DNA of 64,000 nt from an uncultured Acetatifactor sp. (GTDB lineage: Bacteria; Bacillota; Clostridia; Lachnospirales; Lachnospiraceae): positions 1 to 64,000 of the forward strand of contig CANPXL010000002.1 in NCBI GenBank assembly GCA_947586055.1. Reading direction: 5' to 3'. Below are positions 35,570-45,230 of this stretch, one piece after another. Under the pieces are notes generated by a model. That model ran no database searches. It was not told the DNA's origin and worked only from the letters and a program-made list of their open reading frames with translations. A program made the translations under genes and the position numbers. Each line of letters opens with the position of its first letter. The stretch's first letter is position 1.

Positions 35570-36790
35570 CTAATATATTATTTCATTAATACCAAAAAGC
35601 TTAATATCTGGCCTCATTTTTTTTACCCTTAACCCTATTATTTCTATATCAAAATAAGGAATTACAATAATGTTCTTTATATTATCCGCCAGCTTATCTA
35701 TTGTAACAATTGGAATGCCTTCATATTCCAGCGCACGAGGTCTGCTTTCAATAATACAGACAGCATTTATCTTATCATTTAATTCTTCAAGCAATAAATT
35801 CAGCAATTCTCCTTTTCCCCAAATGGCAACATCTCCTGTCATCTCTTTAGGAAGAACTATAACATCTCCCTTTTGCTTCATCCGAATCCATCGAATTAAT
35901 AATTCCCGATAAAATTTTGTTTTTTCTCTCGCAGATTTACCGCCAAAAAGAAATAAGAATTCTTCTTCACATTCTTTTGTACACATTATCTCCTGTGGAA
36001 AACAAAACTTTTCTACATGTCCTGCGTTGTAATTTTCAGTTTCCCCTTGCATACATATATTAAATCCGCAATGCAGACCTGAACCATCAAACCCTATATT
36101 ACGAATAAGGGGTCTATATGAACTCAAACAATATCCACCTTTCTTAATAATATTTAAAGTCCAGAAAACATCCCATGCATCACAGTCACCCTGTACATTT
36201 CCTGTCAGCATTGTTTCCAAGTCATTTCCCCATACCCGAAGTCTTTCTTTTGCTGCAGAGTCCTTTTTTATTTCATTCAAAATATTATAATTTTCTTCAT
36301 ATATTGCCCATTTTTTGCGCCATGTACCCCAGCCATAAGAGCAACTTCTACCATTAAAGTACGCGTCATCTGTTTTTCGTGTTGACAAAATAACATCCCA
36401 TTGATATCCACTTACAGAATACACTTTCTCTACATCCTCATATGTTTCCAAAGCAGAAACCATAAAGCGCATAAATTGATAATCCGGAACGCAATCGTCT
36501 TCTATCACAATAACCGCATCGCATTCTTTTAACACATAATTAATCCCTGAAACAATTGATTTTGCACAACCTTTATTGTTTTCTGATACATGTATCTGTG
36601 TTTCACAAAAATCAATATTATTTATTATTTGATTTACCTTATGCCATTCTTCAACATTTGTTTTTTCATTTATTCCATCCTGAAAAATATACAATTGTTC
36701 TGGTAATATATCATTTTTTTTCAGTGCATCAAGTACTCTTTGAGTATGTCCGCTTCTATGCCAAGTAAATAAAATCGTTCCTATTTTCAT
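35570..36790 (-). CDS. GT-A type glycosyltransferase with C-terminal Rossmann module
   Basis: About 406 residues, starting at ATG 36790 (MKIGTILFTWHRSGH) with GGAG upstream. The fold resembles GNT-I/GT13-like or divergent GT2 enzymes: NNKGCAKSIVSGI, VIVIEDDCVPDYQFM (DXD equivalent EDD) and CSYGWGTWRKKW, a segment typical of this group. The last 90 residues (VAIWGKGELLNLLLEEL .. CIIESRPRALEYEGIPI) are a more diverged copy of the Rossmann module. Linkage unknown. Confidence 0.82.
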   Translation of the reverse strand: MKIGTILFTWHRSGHTQRVLDALKKNDILPEQLYIFQDGINEKTNVEEWHKVNQIINNIDFCETQIHVSENNKGCAKSIVSGINYVLKECDAVIVIEDDCVPDYQFMRFMVSALETYEDVEKVYSVSGYQWDVILSTRKTDDAYFNGRSCSYGWGTWRKKWAIYEENYNILNEIKKDSAAKERLRVWGNDLETMLTGNVQGDCDAWDVFWTLNIIKKGGYCLSSYRPLIRNIGFDGSGLHCGFNICMQGETENYNAGHVEKFCFPQEIMCTKECEEEFLFLFGGKSAREKTKFYRELLIRWIRMKQKGDVIVLPKEMTGDVAIWGKGELLNLLLEELNDKINAVCIIESRPRALEYEGIPIVTIDKLADNIKNIIVIPYFDIEIIGLRVKKMRPDIKLFGINEIIY

Positions 36791-36848
36791 TCTAACTAAT
36801 CTCCAAAATTTAATTTTATCTTTTATTCCAAAATTTGCCAATTATATA

Positions 36849-38351
36849 TTAAGGAATCAGCAGAACCTGTTGATTTAGTATTAGGCCTTTTTCTTTTAAA
36901 AAATATATTGCTTCTTCTTTTCCATCTAAAAAACTGATACCATAAAAAAAAGAATTGACAAACGGTACATCAGACAATTTAATAATCGGAATTTCCTCTA
37001 AATATCCACTTTTTTCTTCATCAATGAACGCTTTTATTTGTAACATCGGACACATTATCTTCAACAAACGATACGCTATTTTTCCTCTTTTACCTGCGCC
37101 CCAAATATAGATACATCCTTCTTTCAATTTTTCTTTTAAAAAACAATAATAAAACCCATGGCGAGGTATTCCATGCTTTGAACAGTCCAATAACTGCTCT
37201 ATTTCCTGTGCCTGTTTTGCTATACTCCAATAAATCTCCGTTTCCCTACGTTCATTCACTTCTAATATATATTTGTAATACAAATTAATTTGTTCTTTCA
37301 CCCGATCCCTTGCAAAGCATTCTGCCCAAGTACAAGCAGCATTAATATGTATTTTTTTAATTTCTCCGTTCTTATGGTAACGTAAACACTCCTTTACGCT
37401 TTCAGCAATCGCTTCTTTCGAAAAGTTCTCACTGATAAAAGAATTTTTTTTATTCTGAAACACTTCTGGCACTCCTGCCACTGGCGTAGAAATAATAGTC
37501 AAATCATAAGTGACCGCTTCAACAATTGACGAGGGAAAAGATTCGAATGTGCTGGCACATAACAAACAATCCGCATTTTCCAAAAGTTCCGATACATCAC
37601 TTACAAAATCATAAAACTTGACTTTATGGCTGAGACCATGCTCCATTACATACTCTTTACATTTTATCGCATATTGCGACGTAGCATGACCTGCAATTTC
37701 TAGTCGCAACTTACCTTCCCTCAGCAATGGTTCTAACGCTTGAATTGCAATTAACTGGTTTTTCCTGGAGCACACCGTTCCTAACATTAATACATTCAAT
37801 TCTTTTTTTCTGTAAACTTCTTTTTTCTTAATATTCTTCAACTCCGCAACAGGACGTATACATCTGGATTCTATTCCTAATTTACTGCTCCATATATTGG
37901 CATACAAATTTGAATCGCACAGATGATACGCCGGGAAAATATTTTGCCTGCAAATATCCAACTCCTGCTCTTCAATTTGATATATATTCATTAGATGAGG
38001 AATTTGCATTTTCCGTGAAACATACTCCACTGCAAGATTAAGCTGGACACTGTGGAAAAAATCTATACTCTCTTCCCTGGCAAATTTTTCTATTTCTGAA
38101 ACATTTGCCATAGCTCTCGTTATATCAATATCAGAAAAGTTAATCGAAATATTATAACGGATTCCTCGATATTTTATTCCCTGCTTATCACATCGCTTTG
38201 CATATTCGGCATTTGGATTTCCATCTGCATCTGTGGGTATCACCACAATTACACAATACTCTTCTGACATTAAAACCGCCTGTTTCAAAAGCAGGTTTCC
38301 CGCCCCTCCCAGACCATTTGCTGTATCCAAGAAATATGCAATCTTCTTCAT
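36849..38351 (-). CDS. glycosyltransferase family 4 with C-terminal Rossmann module
   Basis: A 500-residue GT-B enzyme, starting at ATG 38351 (MKKIAYFLDTANGLGGAGN) with GAAAGGA upstream. The donor-binding half has NVLMLGTVCSRKNQLIAIQAL, LRLEIAGHATSQ and SFPSSIVEAVTYDLTIISTPVAG with the Glu of the EX7E motif, typical of GT4. The C-terminal 95 residues carry IYIWGAGKRGKIAYRLLKIM and KAFIDEEKSGYLEEI, the recurrent module. AT-rich. Confidence 0.87.
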   Translation of the reverse strand: MKKIAYFLDTANGLGGAGNLLLKQAVLMSEEYCVIVVIPTDADGNPNAEYAKRCDKQGIKYRGIRYNISINFSDIDITRAMANVSEIEKFAREESIDFFHSVQLNLAVEYVSRKMQIPHLMNIYQIEEQELDICRQNIFPAYHLCDSNLYANIWSSKLGIESRCIRPVAELKNIKKKEVYRKKELNVLMLGTVCSRKNQLIAIQALEPLLREGKLRLEIAGHATSQYAIKCKEYVMEHGLSHKVKFYDFVSDVSELLENADCLLCASTFESFPSSIVEAVTYDLTIISTPVAGVPEVFQNKKNSFISENFSKEAIAESVKECLRYHKNGEIKKIHINAACTWAECFARDRVKEQINLYYKYILEVNERRETEIYWSIAKQAQEIEQLLDCSKHGIPRHGFYYCFLKEKLKEGCIYIWGAGKRGKIAYRLLKIMCPMLQIKAFIDEEKSGYLEEIPIIKLSDVPFVNSFFYGISFLDGKEEAIYFLKEKGLILNQQVLLIP

Positions 38352-38441
38352 ATATTTCCTTTCATAATATTTAACATTTCTATTCCTTAATGTGGTTTTA
38401 TTAATATAAAATGAAACCTTGCATTTCCATAACAACAAATC

Positions 38442-39530
38442 TTATTTTCTTTCAAATTTACTGTACTGTTCCGCCAACATATTGATTGTAACATAATATT
38501 TAACTCCTGCTCTTTTTAACTGCTCTATAACCTCATCAGTCCCTTTCCTTATGGCAATGAGTACAGGGAAATTAATAATTTTATCCGGGTCAAATGACTT
38601 TATTTCTTTTCCACACAGCATGTCTCTGTTATTTCTGTTGTTATCATAAAAACATATTATATTTAAATTAGTTTTACTCAAAATTTCCCCGTATCGGGCT
38701 CCCCATATCCCTGCTCCGAAAATGACAATATCTTTAACAGCATTATTCCATACAGATTTTATAATATGCTCTAACAGAGACGGTTGCTCAGTTATTGCGT
38801 CATTCAGTTTTGTCAATTTTTCAGTTTCATTCAGCAACATTGCTGTTTTCGTCAAATCTGGACTTTGTCTAAAATACTTCTTGGCAACCTGCAGTGCTTC
38901 CTTTTCAGTCTCTCTATATAGTTTTACTGAAATACCTCCCCATCGAAAATTTGCAATTATTTCATCTATATAGTAAAATTTTACTTTTTTGCTATATAGC
39001 CTTAACATCAGTTCATAGTCTGCAGCAATTTTATAATGTGTATCAAACACTCCAAATTGATCATATATCTTTTTTTTAATGAAAACCGTGGGATGCATTA
39101 TAACCATTCGCTGCCAAAGTTGTTCCACCGGCGCAGGCTTACTAACCCATTTTTCATTTTCTGCTCTAATCATATTGACATTTCCATGTACCAATTCTGT
39201 ATCATATTTTTCAAATACATTTACTATTTTTTTTATTGCATCACATTCATACCAATCATCACTATTAATAATTCCAATTATATCTCCCCGCGCATGCTGG
39301 ATTCCTTTATTCATTGCATCATAAAGTCCCTGATCTGCTTCACTTACATAATAGGCTAGTTGATTTTCATATTGTTTTATTATTTCCTGTGTGCCGTCAG
39401 TTGATAAACCATCAATAATAATGTACTCAATATTTTTATATGTCTGATTCAGTACACTGTTGATTGTTTGTTCTATTGTTTTTTTGGCATTACGAACTAC
39501 AGTAATAATGCTAACTTTCATATTGCGCAC
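38442..39530 (-). CDS. glycosyltransferase family 2 with C-terminal Rossmann module
   Basis: A 362-residue GT2: VSIITVVRNAKKTIEQTINS, YIIIDGLSTDGTQEII, DAMNKGIQHARGDIIGIINSDDWY. The subgroup is that of WcaA/WbbD-like enzymes with a SDDWY motif. From about residue 262 there is DIVIFGAGIWGARYGEIL with CFYDNNRNNRD, the Rossmann module. The start may be GTG 39530 or ATG 39521; GTG has the better RBS spacing. Confidence 0.87.
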   Translation of the reverse strand: MRNMKVSIITVVRNAKKTIEQTINSVLNQTYKNIEYIIIDGLSTDGTQEIIKQYENQLAYYVSEADQGLYDAMNKGIQHARGDIIGIINSDDWYECDAIKKIVNVFEKYDTELVHGNVNMIRAENEKWVSKPAPVEQLWQRMVIMHPTVFIKKKIYDQFGVFDTHYKIAADYELMLRLYSKKVKFYYIDEIIANFRWGGISVKLYRETEKEALQVAKKYFRQSPDLTKTAMLLNETEKLTKLNDAITEQPSLLEHIIKSVWNNAVKDIVIFGAGIWGARYGEILSKTNLNIICFYDNNRNNRDMLCGKEIKSFDPDKIINFPVLIAIRKGTDEVIEQLKRAGVKYYVTINMLAEQYSKFERK

Positions 39531-39679
39531 ATTATATCCCTTTACAAAATGAAATCCTAAATATTATATGATTTTCGTCTATTCAAACCGTAAAATTCGA
39601 AATTTTATCTATGCTATTTACTTTTTGCGACATAATTTTAATCATGTTTTAATGTATTCTAACACAATGCACTTTATCA

Positions 39680-40756
39680 TCATAAATTCTTTAACATTTC
39701 CTTACATTCTAAATAATTTTGTACATTTTGGGCACTTTCCCAACTTCCCGTTATTCTGTGAATTGAATGTGTATTGGCCGTCAATAGTTCACTCGTACCT
39801 GTCATACCGTTTGGGTTGAAAACTTCCATTGGATACAATACATTTCCATGTATATTTTGTTGTTTATTATTCATAACAAATCCATATTTTCGAAAAATAG
39901 CGGTCTGATAATCCGTACAAGGACGCATATCCATGCTACCATCCTTCTTTATAAAATCCCTATAATTATAATCATCGCGCAACTGAGCCAGAAACTCATT
40001 TCCAGATACAGCTCCAAAACCATGACCAGTATTCACAATACTATAGTTTGCAAAACCCCAAAAAGAATTATCAGCAAGTAAATCATCAAACGATTTTATT
40101 ATTTCGACATCCATATCCAAATATATTCCACCATATTGTCCTACTATATCTAACCGCGCAAAATCAGACACCATACTCCACTTCTGACATTTATATGCTT
40201 GACTAATATATGAATTTTTACAAATATCATAATTTGATTCATCCCATCTTACTATTTCATAATCTGGACAAAATTTCTTCCACGATTCCATACATTGCAA
40301 AAGTTTATCCGGAATTGGATTGTGACCAAACCAACAATAATGAATCATTTTAGGAATTAAAAAATTCCCATGAGTGTATTTAATCTTTTCAGGATCACAC
40401 TGATCCTGCATTAAACTAACACTATAACATGATGTATTATCAAATTCCTTATACGTATTTAACTGTTCAATTATTTGTGCAATAGAATATAAATTTGTTA
40501 TCAAAATTATATACTCTTCATCGGGAAGATTCTTAAGTGCTTTCTGCAGACTCATAATTTCGATCGAAACATTATTAACTATAATTTCATCGTCTTGCTT
40601 ATTAGGGTCATTATCAACAATATATTCGATTTTGTTCTCAAGTGAATACGCAGAAACAAATTGAACACATTTTCTACCTGCACCAAATGCTATAATTTTT
40701 TTGGATATCACATTATTCAAAAAAAATTCCATATTGCATTTTTCTAGTTTAGCCAT
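39680..40756 (-). CDS. GT32-like glycosyltransferase with N-terminal Rossmann module
   Basis: A 358-residue protein. Residues 17-115 are the Rossmann module (KIIAFGAGRKCVQFVSAY, IEYIVDNDPNKQDDEI). Residues 130-358 match the DXD-sugar-binding Gly_transf_sug/GT32 family: KMIHYCWFGHNPIPDKL, WSMVSDFARLDIVGQYGGIYLD with the DMD metal site, and a late NTGHGFGAVSGNEF segment. Transfers a hexose, identity unknown. About 150 bp of AT-rich non-coding sequence follows it. Confidence 0.85.
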   Translation of the reverse strand: MAKLEKCNMEFFLNNVISKKIIAFGAGRKCVQFVSAYSLENKIEYIVDNDPNKQDDEIIVNNVSIEIMSLQKALKNLPDEEYIILITNLYSIAQIIEQLNTYKEFDNTSCYSVSLMQDQCDPEKIKYTHGNFLIPKMIHYCWFGHNPIPDKLLQCMESWKKFCPDYEIVRWDESNYDICKNSYISQAYKCQKWSMVSDFARLDIVGQYGGIYLDMDVEIIKSFDDLLADNSFWGFANYSIVNTGHGFGAVSGNEFLAQLRDDYNYRDFIKKDGSMDMRPCTDYQTAIFRKYGFVMNNKQQNIHGNVLYPMEVFNPNGMTGTSELLTANTHSIHRITGSWESAQNVQNYLECKEMLKNL

Positions 40757-40841
40757 ATCGAATTCACCTTATACTAAAACTAATATATTAAACTATTATA
40801 AAAAATCAAAGAACGCTACTAGTGAAATCACTTTTAACAAA

Positions 40842-41837
40842 TTATTTTGTAATAACTAATGTACCAATCGCATCGCATAAAGGCACCTTACAAAGTTTTG
40901 TTCTATATTTTTCCTCGAAAGTCTTCACTGCTTTTTTAATACAATCAAAATATCCATAATTGTAATCATGAATAAAAATATATCCACCATGCGCCAATCT
41001 TGGATAGAAATATTCCAACCCTTTCAATGTTGATTCTTCAAAATCCACATCTAAAGAGACAAATGCAAACTTTTCCTCTATTTCTTTCGCTGTTTTAGGA
41101 AAATACCCTTGCCTTATTATTACATTTTTCGGATATAGCATTTTCCCCATAACTTTTTTTACATTTACATTTTTAAAAGCATCAATAAATACCTCATTAC
41201 AACTTCCATTATTTTTTTCAATAAATGCTTCCTGTTTCTCAAATCCATCAAAGGTATCAAATAAATATAACACACGATTAGGGAACTCCGCGTTAATGCA
41301 TCTGGCAAACTCTCCTTTAAAAACACCTAATTCCGCCACTGCACCCGGAACTTTATTCTCTCTGATTTCATCTGCTACTAACGACAACGTTTTTACTCTA
41401 ACATAATCTTCCTGATACATTGGCGTCTCCGTTATCTTATCCGAAAACGGTTTAATGATTTCGTCCTTGGAGATATTTCTCACTAAATGATATCTATTTC
41501 TTATAATGTCAGCATACTCATTTCCTAAAATTTCTTCAACCAAGCAATAATTTTCATTTAAGTCCTGCATGCTAATATTATTGTAAAGAAAGATTATTTT
41601 TTTCATGTCTAGTCCTAATTCAATACACTGTTTGCGAATCTCAATAGTATGGGTACTTGCTACTATGATTGCATCATATCCAACAGCTATTTCATCTGGT
41701 CTAAGCACTTTTTTCCCCATGTAATTTGTTTTAGTTTCGTCATTATCGATAAATGCCGTTATTTTTTCCAATCCAATTCTATATTCCAAAATCCTTGATA
41801 ATATAAGACCTGTTCCCCACACATATACCTTACTCAT
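40842..41837 (-). CDS. TylF/MycF-like sugar O-methyltransferase with N-terminal Rossmann module
   Basis: A 331-residue protein. Residues 1-90 are the Rossmann module (KVYVWGTGLILSRILEYR, ITAFIDNDETKTNYMGK). Residues 150-331 match macrocin-O-methyltransferase (TylF) family enzymes: AVAELGVFKGEFARCINAE (SAM motif), LFDTFDGFEKQE, FVSLDVDFEESTLKGLEYFYP and GGYIFIHDYNY (metal ligands). It probably methylates a sugar hydroxyl on the glycan or its precursor. Twelve bases separate it from the ThDP-enzyme gene. Confidence 0.85.
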   Translation of the reverse strand: MSKVYVWGTGLILSRILEYRIGLEKITAFIDNDETKTNYMGKKVLRPDEIAVGYDAIIVASTHTIEIRKQCIELGLDMKKIIFLYNNISMQDLNENYCLVEEILGNEYADIIRNRYHLVRNISKDEIIKPFSDKITETPMYQEDYVRVKTLSLVADEIRENKVPGAVAELGVFKGEFARCINAEFPNRVLYLFDTFDGFEKQEAFIEKNNGSCNEVFIDAFKNVNVKKVMGKMLYPKNVIIRQGYFPKTAKEIEEKFAFVSLDVDFEESTLKGLEYFYPRLAHGGYIFIHDYNYGYFDCIKKAVKTFEEKYRTKLCKVPLCDAIGTLVITK

Positions 41838-41849
41838 TCTCTTATTCCT

Positions 41850-43649
41850 TCAATATAGTGCTGCCTTTAATTCCTTTTCCAATAAATCTTTTTCCAAAAA
41901 TGGATAAAGATTTTCATATTCCGGAGCCACAAAAGTTCCATCTTCACGTGCCACAGATTTTATTCTAGGGCATACTTCCTGATCTGTATCTACCAAAAAT
42001 TCACACACTTCTGCTTGGCATGAACCTAAAGTGCTAATAATTGTTTCTTTTAAGCCTTGGGGATCTGAACAACTGCTGTAATGCAAACCGTATGCTTCTA
42101 CCACTCTTTGGATGTTGGGAATCGGTACGCCCGCTTCCTCATCTGTACCAAACGGCGGCACGATGCCATATGCAGCCTGTGACATTTTCACAAACTGATA
42201 CCCATGATTGCTGATTATATATATTTTAATGGGCAGACCATAGCTTTTTATAGTTGCTAACTCATGAATGTTCATCTGAAGACTTCCGTCTCCCACAAAA
42301 CAAATAACCTGTCCACTCCCCTGATTACCAATTGACAATCCCAGCGCAGTTGCCCAATACCCCATTGCTGACAACCCACCTGATATAAATAGTCTCTGAT
42401 TTTTTTTAATCTGCCATACCTGAGCTACAATGCTGCAACAGGAACCTGTATCTGCCAATATCAGATCATTGTTTCCTGCTTGTTTACTCACTTCTTCTAC
42501 AACCCTGTAAGTGCTGAGTTTTGGGCTGGTGTAATATTCTTCTTGCATGATTGGATATCTTTCTTTCCAACCATTACAGCAGGATATCCATCTATCTCTT
42601 GAAACAGTATCTATCATTGAACCTACATCTTCCCTCTGGTTTAGGCATTGCAAAAATGAAAACAAATCAGCATGTACCGTTTTATTTATTTTCAACTGAT
42701 ATTTGTTTAATTCCTTTTCATCTACTTCAACCAAGATTTTGTATGACTGCTTGGAAAATCTGTTCACGTCATATCCTGTCGTATTCGGAGCAAGTCTACT
42801 TCCCAAAACAAGTAATACATCGCAAGTCTGTATGGCAAAATGAGATGCTCTAGACCCATGATTTCCGGCCCTACCTACGAACAATCTGGAATCTGAAGTA
42901 ATTGTATCTATTCCCATTCTGGAATTTACTACAGGTATTTTATATTTTTCTATAAATATTCTAAATACATCTACTGCACCCGCCAGACGTATTCCCTGAC
43001 CGGCGAGAATAAGTGGTCTTTTTGCAGAAGTCAACTTATTAATTATTTCTTCACTGCAAAGTTTTTCAATTTGGTATTTATTTTGCATTCTTTTAGCAAC
43101 ATTTCGATTTTCTATCTCTTTCTGTATTTCTGCTGATTGAATATTAATGGGAATTTCTATACATACTGGACCTGGTCTGCCAGACAAAGCGAGTTCATAT
43201 GCTTCTTGGAAACATTTTCTGACATCTTCGGCACGTTCCAACAAAAATACCTTCTTTGTAATGGATTGCAAAATCTGGTCTGTTCTTACATCCTGTGTTC
43301 CGTACTGTCGCACTCCACATTCACGCTCATATCTTATACTACTTAAATTGGAATTACCAGTTATCAAAATTACCGGCGAAGAATCTGTCCATGCTTGTGC
43401 AATACCTGTAATTGTGTTTGTCATCCCCGGACCATTGATCGTAAAAACAATTCCAGGTTTTCCTGTCACTCTTGCCCACCCATCTGCAGCCATAGTTGCT
43501 GCTTGTTCATGGTTCGTGAACACCGGTTTAATTTTTCTGCTCTCACTCAAGGCTTTACAAACCCACAAAATGGCGCCACCTACTACACCAAATACCCGAT
43601 CAATACCTTTCAATTCCAAAAAAGAGACTATATATTCTGAAACATTCAT
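41850..43649 (-). CDS. thiamine diphosphate-dependent enzyme, acetolactate synthase-like
   Basis: A 599-residue ThDP enzyme of the acetolactate synthase/pyruvate oxidase superfamily, starting at ATG 43649 (MNVSEYIVSFLELKG). The catalytic glutamate lies in TNHEQAATMAADGWARV, the central nucleotide-binding-like domain has PLILAGQGIRLAG, and the ThDP motif is GDGSLQMNIHELATIKSYGLP. No ilvN-like subunit or isoleucine gene is adjacent; it is in a glycan locus between IspD-like and TylF-like genes. ThDP enzymes in such loci (for example YerE) add two-carbon units to keto sugars. That comparison is an inference, and other decarboxylase or ligase roles are possible. Confidence 0.82.
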   Translation of the reverse strand: MNVSEYIVSFLELKGIDRVFGVVGGAILWVCKALSESRKIKPVFTNHEQAATMAADGWARVTGKPGIVFTINGPGMTNTITGIAQAWTDSSPVILITGNSNLSSIRYERECGVRQYGTQDVRTDQILQSITKKVFLLERAEDVRKCFQEAYELALSGRPGPVCIEIPINIQSAEIQKEIENRNVAKRMQNKYQIEKLCSEEIINKLTSAKRPLILAGQGIRLAGAVDVFRIFIEKYKIPVVNSRMGIDTITSDSRLFVGRAGNHGSRASHFAIQTCDVLLVLGSRLAPNTTGYDVNRFSKQSYKILVEVDEKELNKYQLKINKTVHADLFSFLQCLNQREDVGSMIDTVSRDRWISCCNGWKERYPIMQEEYYTSPKLSTYRVVEEVSKQAGNNDLILADTGSCCSIVAQVWQIKKNQRLFISGGLSAMGYWATALGLSIGNQGSGQVICFVGDGSLQMNIHELATIKSYGLPIKIYIISNHGYQFVKMSQAAYGIVPPFGTDEEAGVPIPNIQRVVEAYGLHYSSCSDPQGLKETIISTLGSCQAEVCEFLVDTDQEVCPRIKSVAREDGTFVAPEYENLYPFLEKDLLEKELKAALY

Positions 43650-43666
43650 ATTCCTTTCTCTCCTTA

Positions 43667-44380
43667 TTATTTTAGCCAACTATACTTTTGAGTCGCCAGC
43701 AATGCTTTGAAAATAATTATATCGTCTGGTGTGGTAATCTTTATATTTAACTCAGATCCTCTGGCAAAATACACTTTTCTCCCCAATTCCAACAATAAAG
43801 TACATGTTGCTACAGAATTCGTGATTCCTTTTTCCAGTGCTTCCTTATGTATCGCCACTGCCTCTCCTAAATAAAGCGTTTGCGGTGTTTGAGCACGAAA
43901 TAAAGCATTCCGCAAAATACTTTCTGTTGCCTCAGTTTCATCCTCTGATTTTAACATAGCTTCCATACAAGGAATAACAGTTATTGCATTTCCATACTTT
44001 TTACATTTCATAATATTATCAGAAATGATGTCTGCCGAAAGCATGGGCCGAATAGCATCATGCACTAAAACCATGTCACCCTCTTTGTATTGTTTTGCAA
44101 TTGCGTATATGCCATTGCGTATAGAATCCTGACCGTTCACGCCCCCGTTGACAACTTTGACCATTTTCGTAATATTAAATTGTTTTGCATATGCTTTCAA
44201 AATATCATGCCAGCCTTTCAAACAAGCCACATATATTGCATCAATATCCGGATGATGCTGAAATACTTCCATCGTGTAAATGATAATCGGCTTATCATTT
44301 ACACTTAAAAACTGTTTTGGAATATCCTGTCTCATTCGGGTACCAGTACCACCTGCAATAATCAAAGCAATATTAGCCAT
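43667..44380 (-). CDS. IspD/TarI family cytidylyltransferase
   Basis: A 237-residue nucleotidyltransferase: ALIIAGGTGTRMRQDIPKQF is the CTP-binding signature, and VLVHDAIRPMLSADII and ALFRAQTPQTLYL complete the family pattern. Enzymes of this type make CDP-methylerythritol (IspD) or CDP-ribitol (TarI). The position between licD and the ThDP enzyme points to a CDP-alditol or related activated precursor for the surface polymer rather than isoprenoid synthesis. Starts at ATG 44380, four bases after the licD stop. Confidence 0.87.
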   Translation of the reverse strand: MANIALIIAGGTGTRMRQDIPKQFLSVNDKPIIIYTMEVFQHHPDIDAIYVACLKGWHDILKAYAKQFNITKMVKVVNGGVNGQDSIRNGIYAIAKQYKEGDMVLVHDAIRPMLSADIISDNIMKCKKYGNAITVIPCMEAMLKSEDETEATESILRNALFRAQTPQTLYLGEAVAIHKEALEKGITNSVATCTLLLELGRKVYFARGSELNIKITTPDDIIIFKALLATQKYSWLK

Positions 44381-44384
44381 AAAA

Positions 44385-45230
44385 TTACTTCTCTTTCTTG
44401 ATTTCAACATCTATCAATTTAATAGCTGTGACCGGATGCACTTTCCTTTTATCTGCAGGCGGTAATTGCATGTAGTCGCCAAATTCCAGTTTTAACCACC
44501 CATCATAGTCCTTTACCCCCTCAAACATAAAACCTTCAAATGAAATTAGAGCTGTTTCAGCAAACCATTTTCTATAATAACCATGTAACCTTTTAGGAGC
44601 TGGAAAAGTCAATGTTCTTACCATGTTTGACGTATTAGAATCTTTTCTTCTAATTAGACTCTTATACATTTTTTTTGCACTATTCTCAGGTATTAAATAA
44701 AGAAGCCTGCAAAGCAACCTCTCTATTTTTGTTTTACTTGCATACTGTCCAACCGCAGACCACAATATTTTTCTAACTAAAAAACATTCAAAATTATGAA
44801 TTTCTCTTAACAGTACATTGTTAGGTGTCGCATCAATTGGGAAAATATCTACAAACACTCCTTGCTTATACTTCATGTGTTCTTGATTTTCTCTTACAAA
44901 TAGAGTATTCCTACGTCTAAGCTTTGCATACCCCCACCTATATCCTTTTGTAATATCCATATTTTGAAGATAAAATCTTTTAAAGTCTAATTCCCTCTTA
45001 CACACATTACAAAATTTTTCATAGTCAACCCTTAGCATAGCCACATCAGCATCATCATCCCATGGGATAAATCCTCCGTTTCGTACTGCCCCCAACAATG
45101 TGCCACCAATAATTGTATATTTAATTCTATGCTTGCAACAAATTCGATGTATTTCTAAAAGCATCTCTAATTGAATTACATGCAATTTCTGTAACATCGT
45201 ATCATTTAATTTTATCATTTCAACGTTCAC
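44385..45230 (-). CDS. LicD family phosphotransferase
   Basis: About 281 residues of the LicD/FKTN nucleotidyltransferase-like family, which transfers phosphocholine, ribitol phosphate or similar groups from CDP donors onto glycans. The motif IIGGTLLGAVRNGGFIPWDD with the following DADVAML supplies the catalytic acidic residues; YRWGYAKLRRRNT and VFVDIFPIDATPNN follow. The start is probably GTG 45230 (RBS AGGAAG) or ATG 45218 (MIKLNDTML). It heads the AT-rich block and probably uses the CDP compound made by the next gene. Confidence 0.85.
   Translation of the reverse strand: MNVEMIKLNDTMLQKLHVIQLEMLLEIHRICCKHRIKYTIIGGTLLGAVRNGGFIPWDDDADVAMLRVDYEKFCNVCKRELDFKRFYLQNMDITKGYRWGYAKLRRRNTLFVRENQEHMKYKQGVFVDIFPIDATPNNVLLREIHNFECFLVRKILWSAVGQYASKTKIERLLCRLLYLIPENSAKKMYKSLIRRKDSNTSNMVRTLTFPAPKRLHGYYRKWFAETALISFEGFMFEGVKDYDGWLKLEFGDYMQLPPADKRKVHPVTAIKLIDVEIKKEK

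Noticed and set aside
41850-45230. Phosphonate (aminoethylphosphonate) pathway
   Set aside because: A ThDP enzyme next to a cytidylyltransferase suggested it, but no PEP mutase or AEP aminotransferase is present and the ThDP enzyme is of full acetolactate-synthase length.
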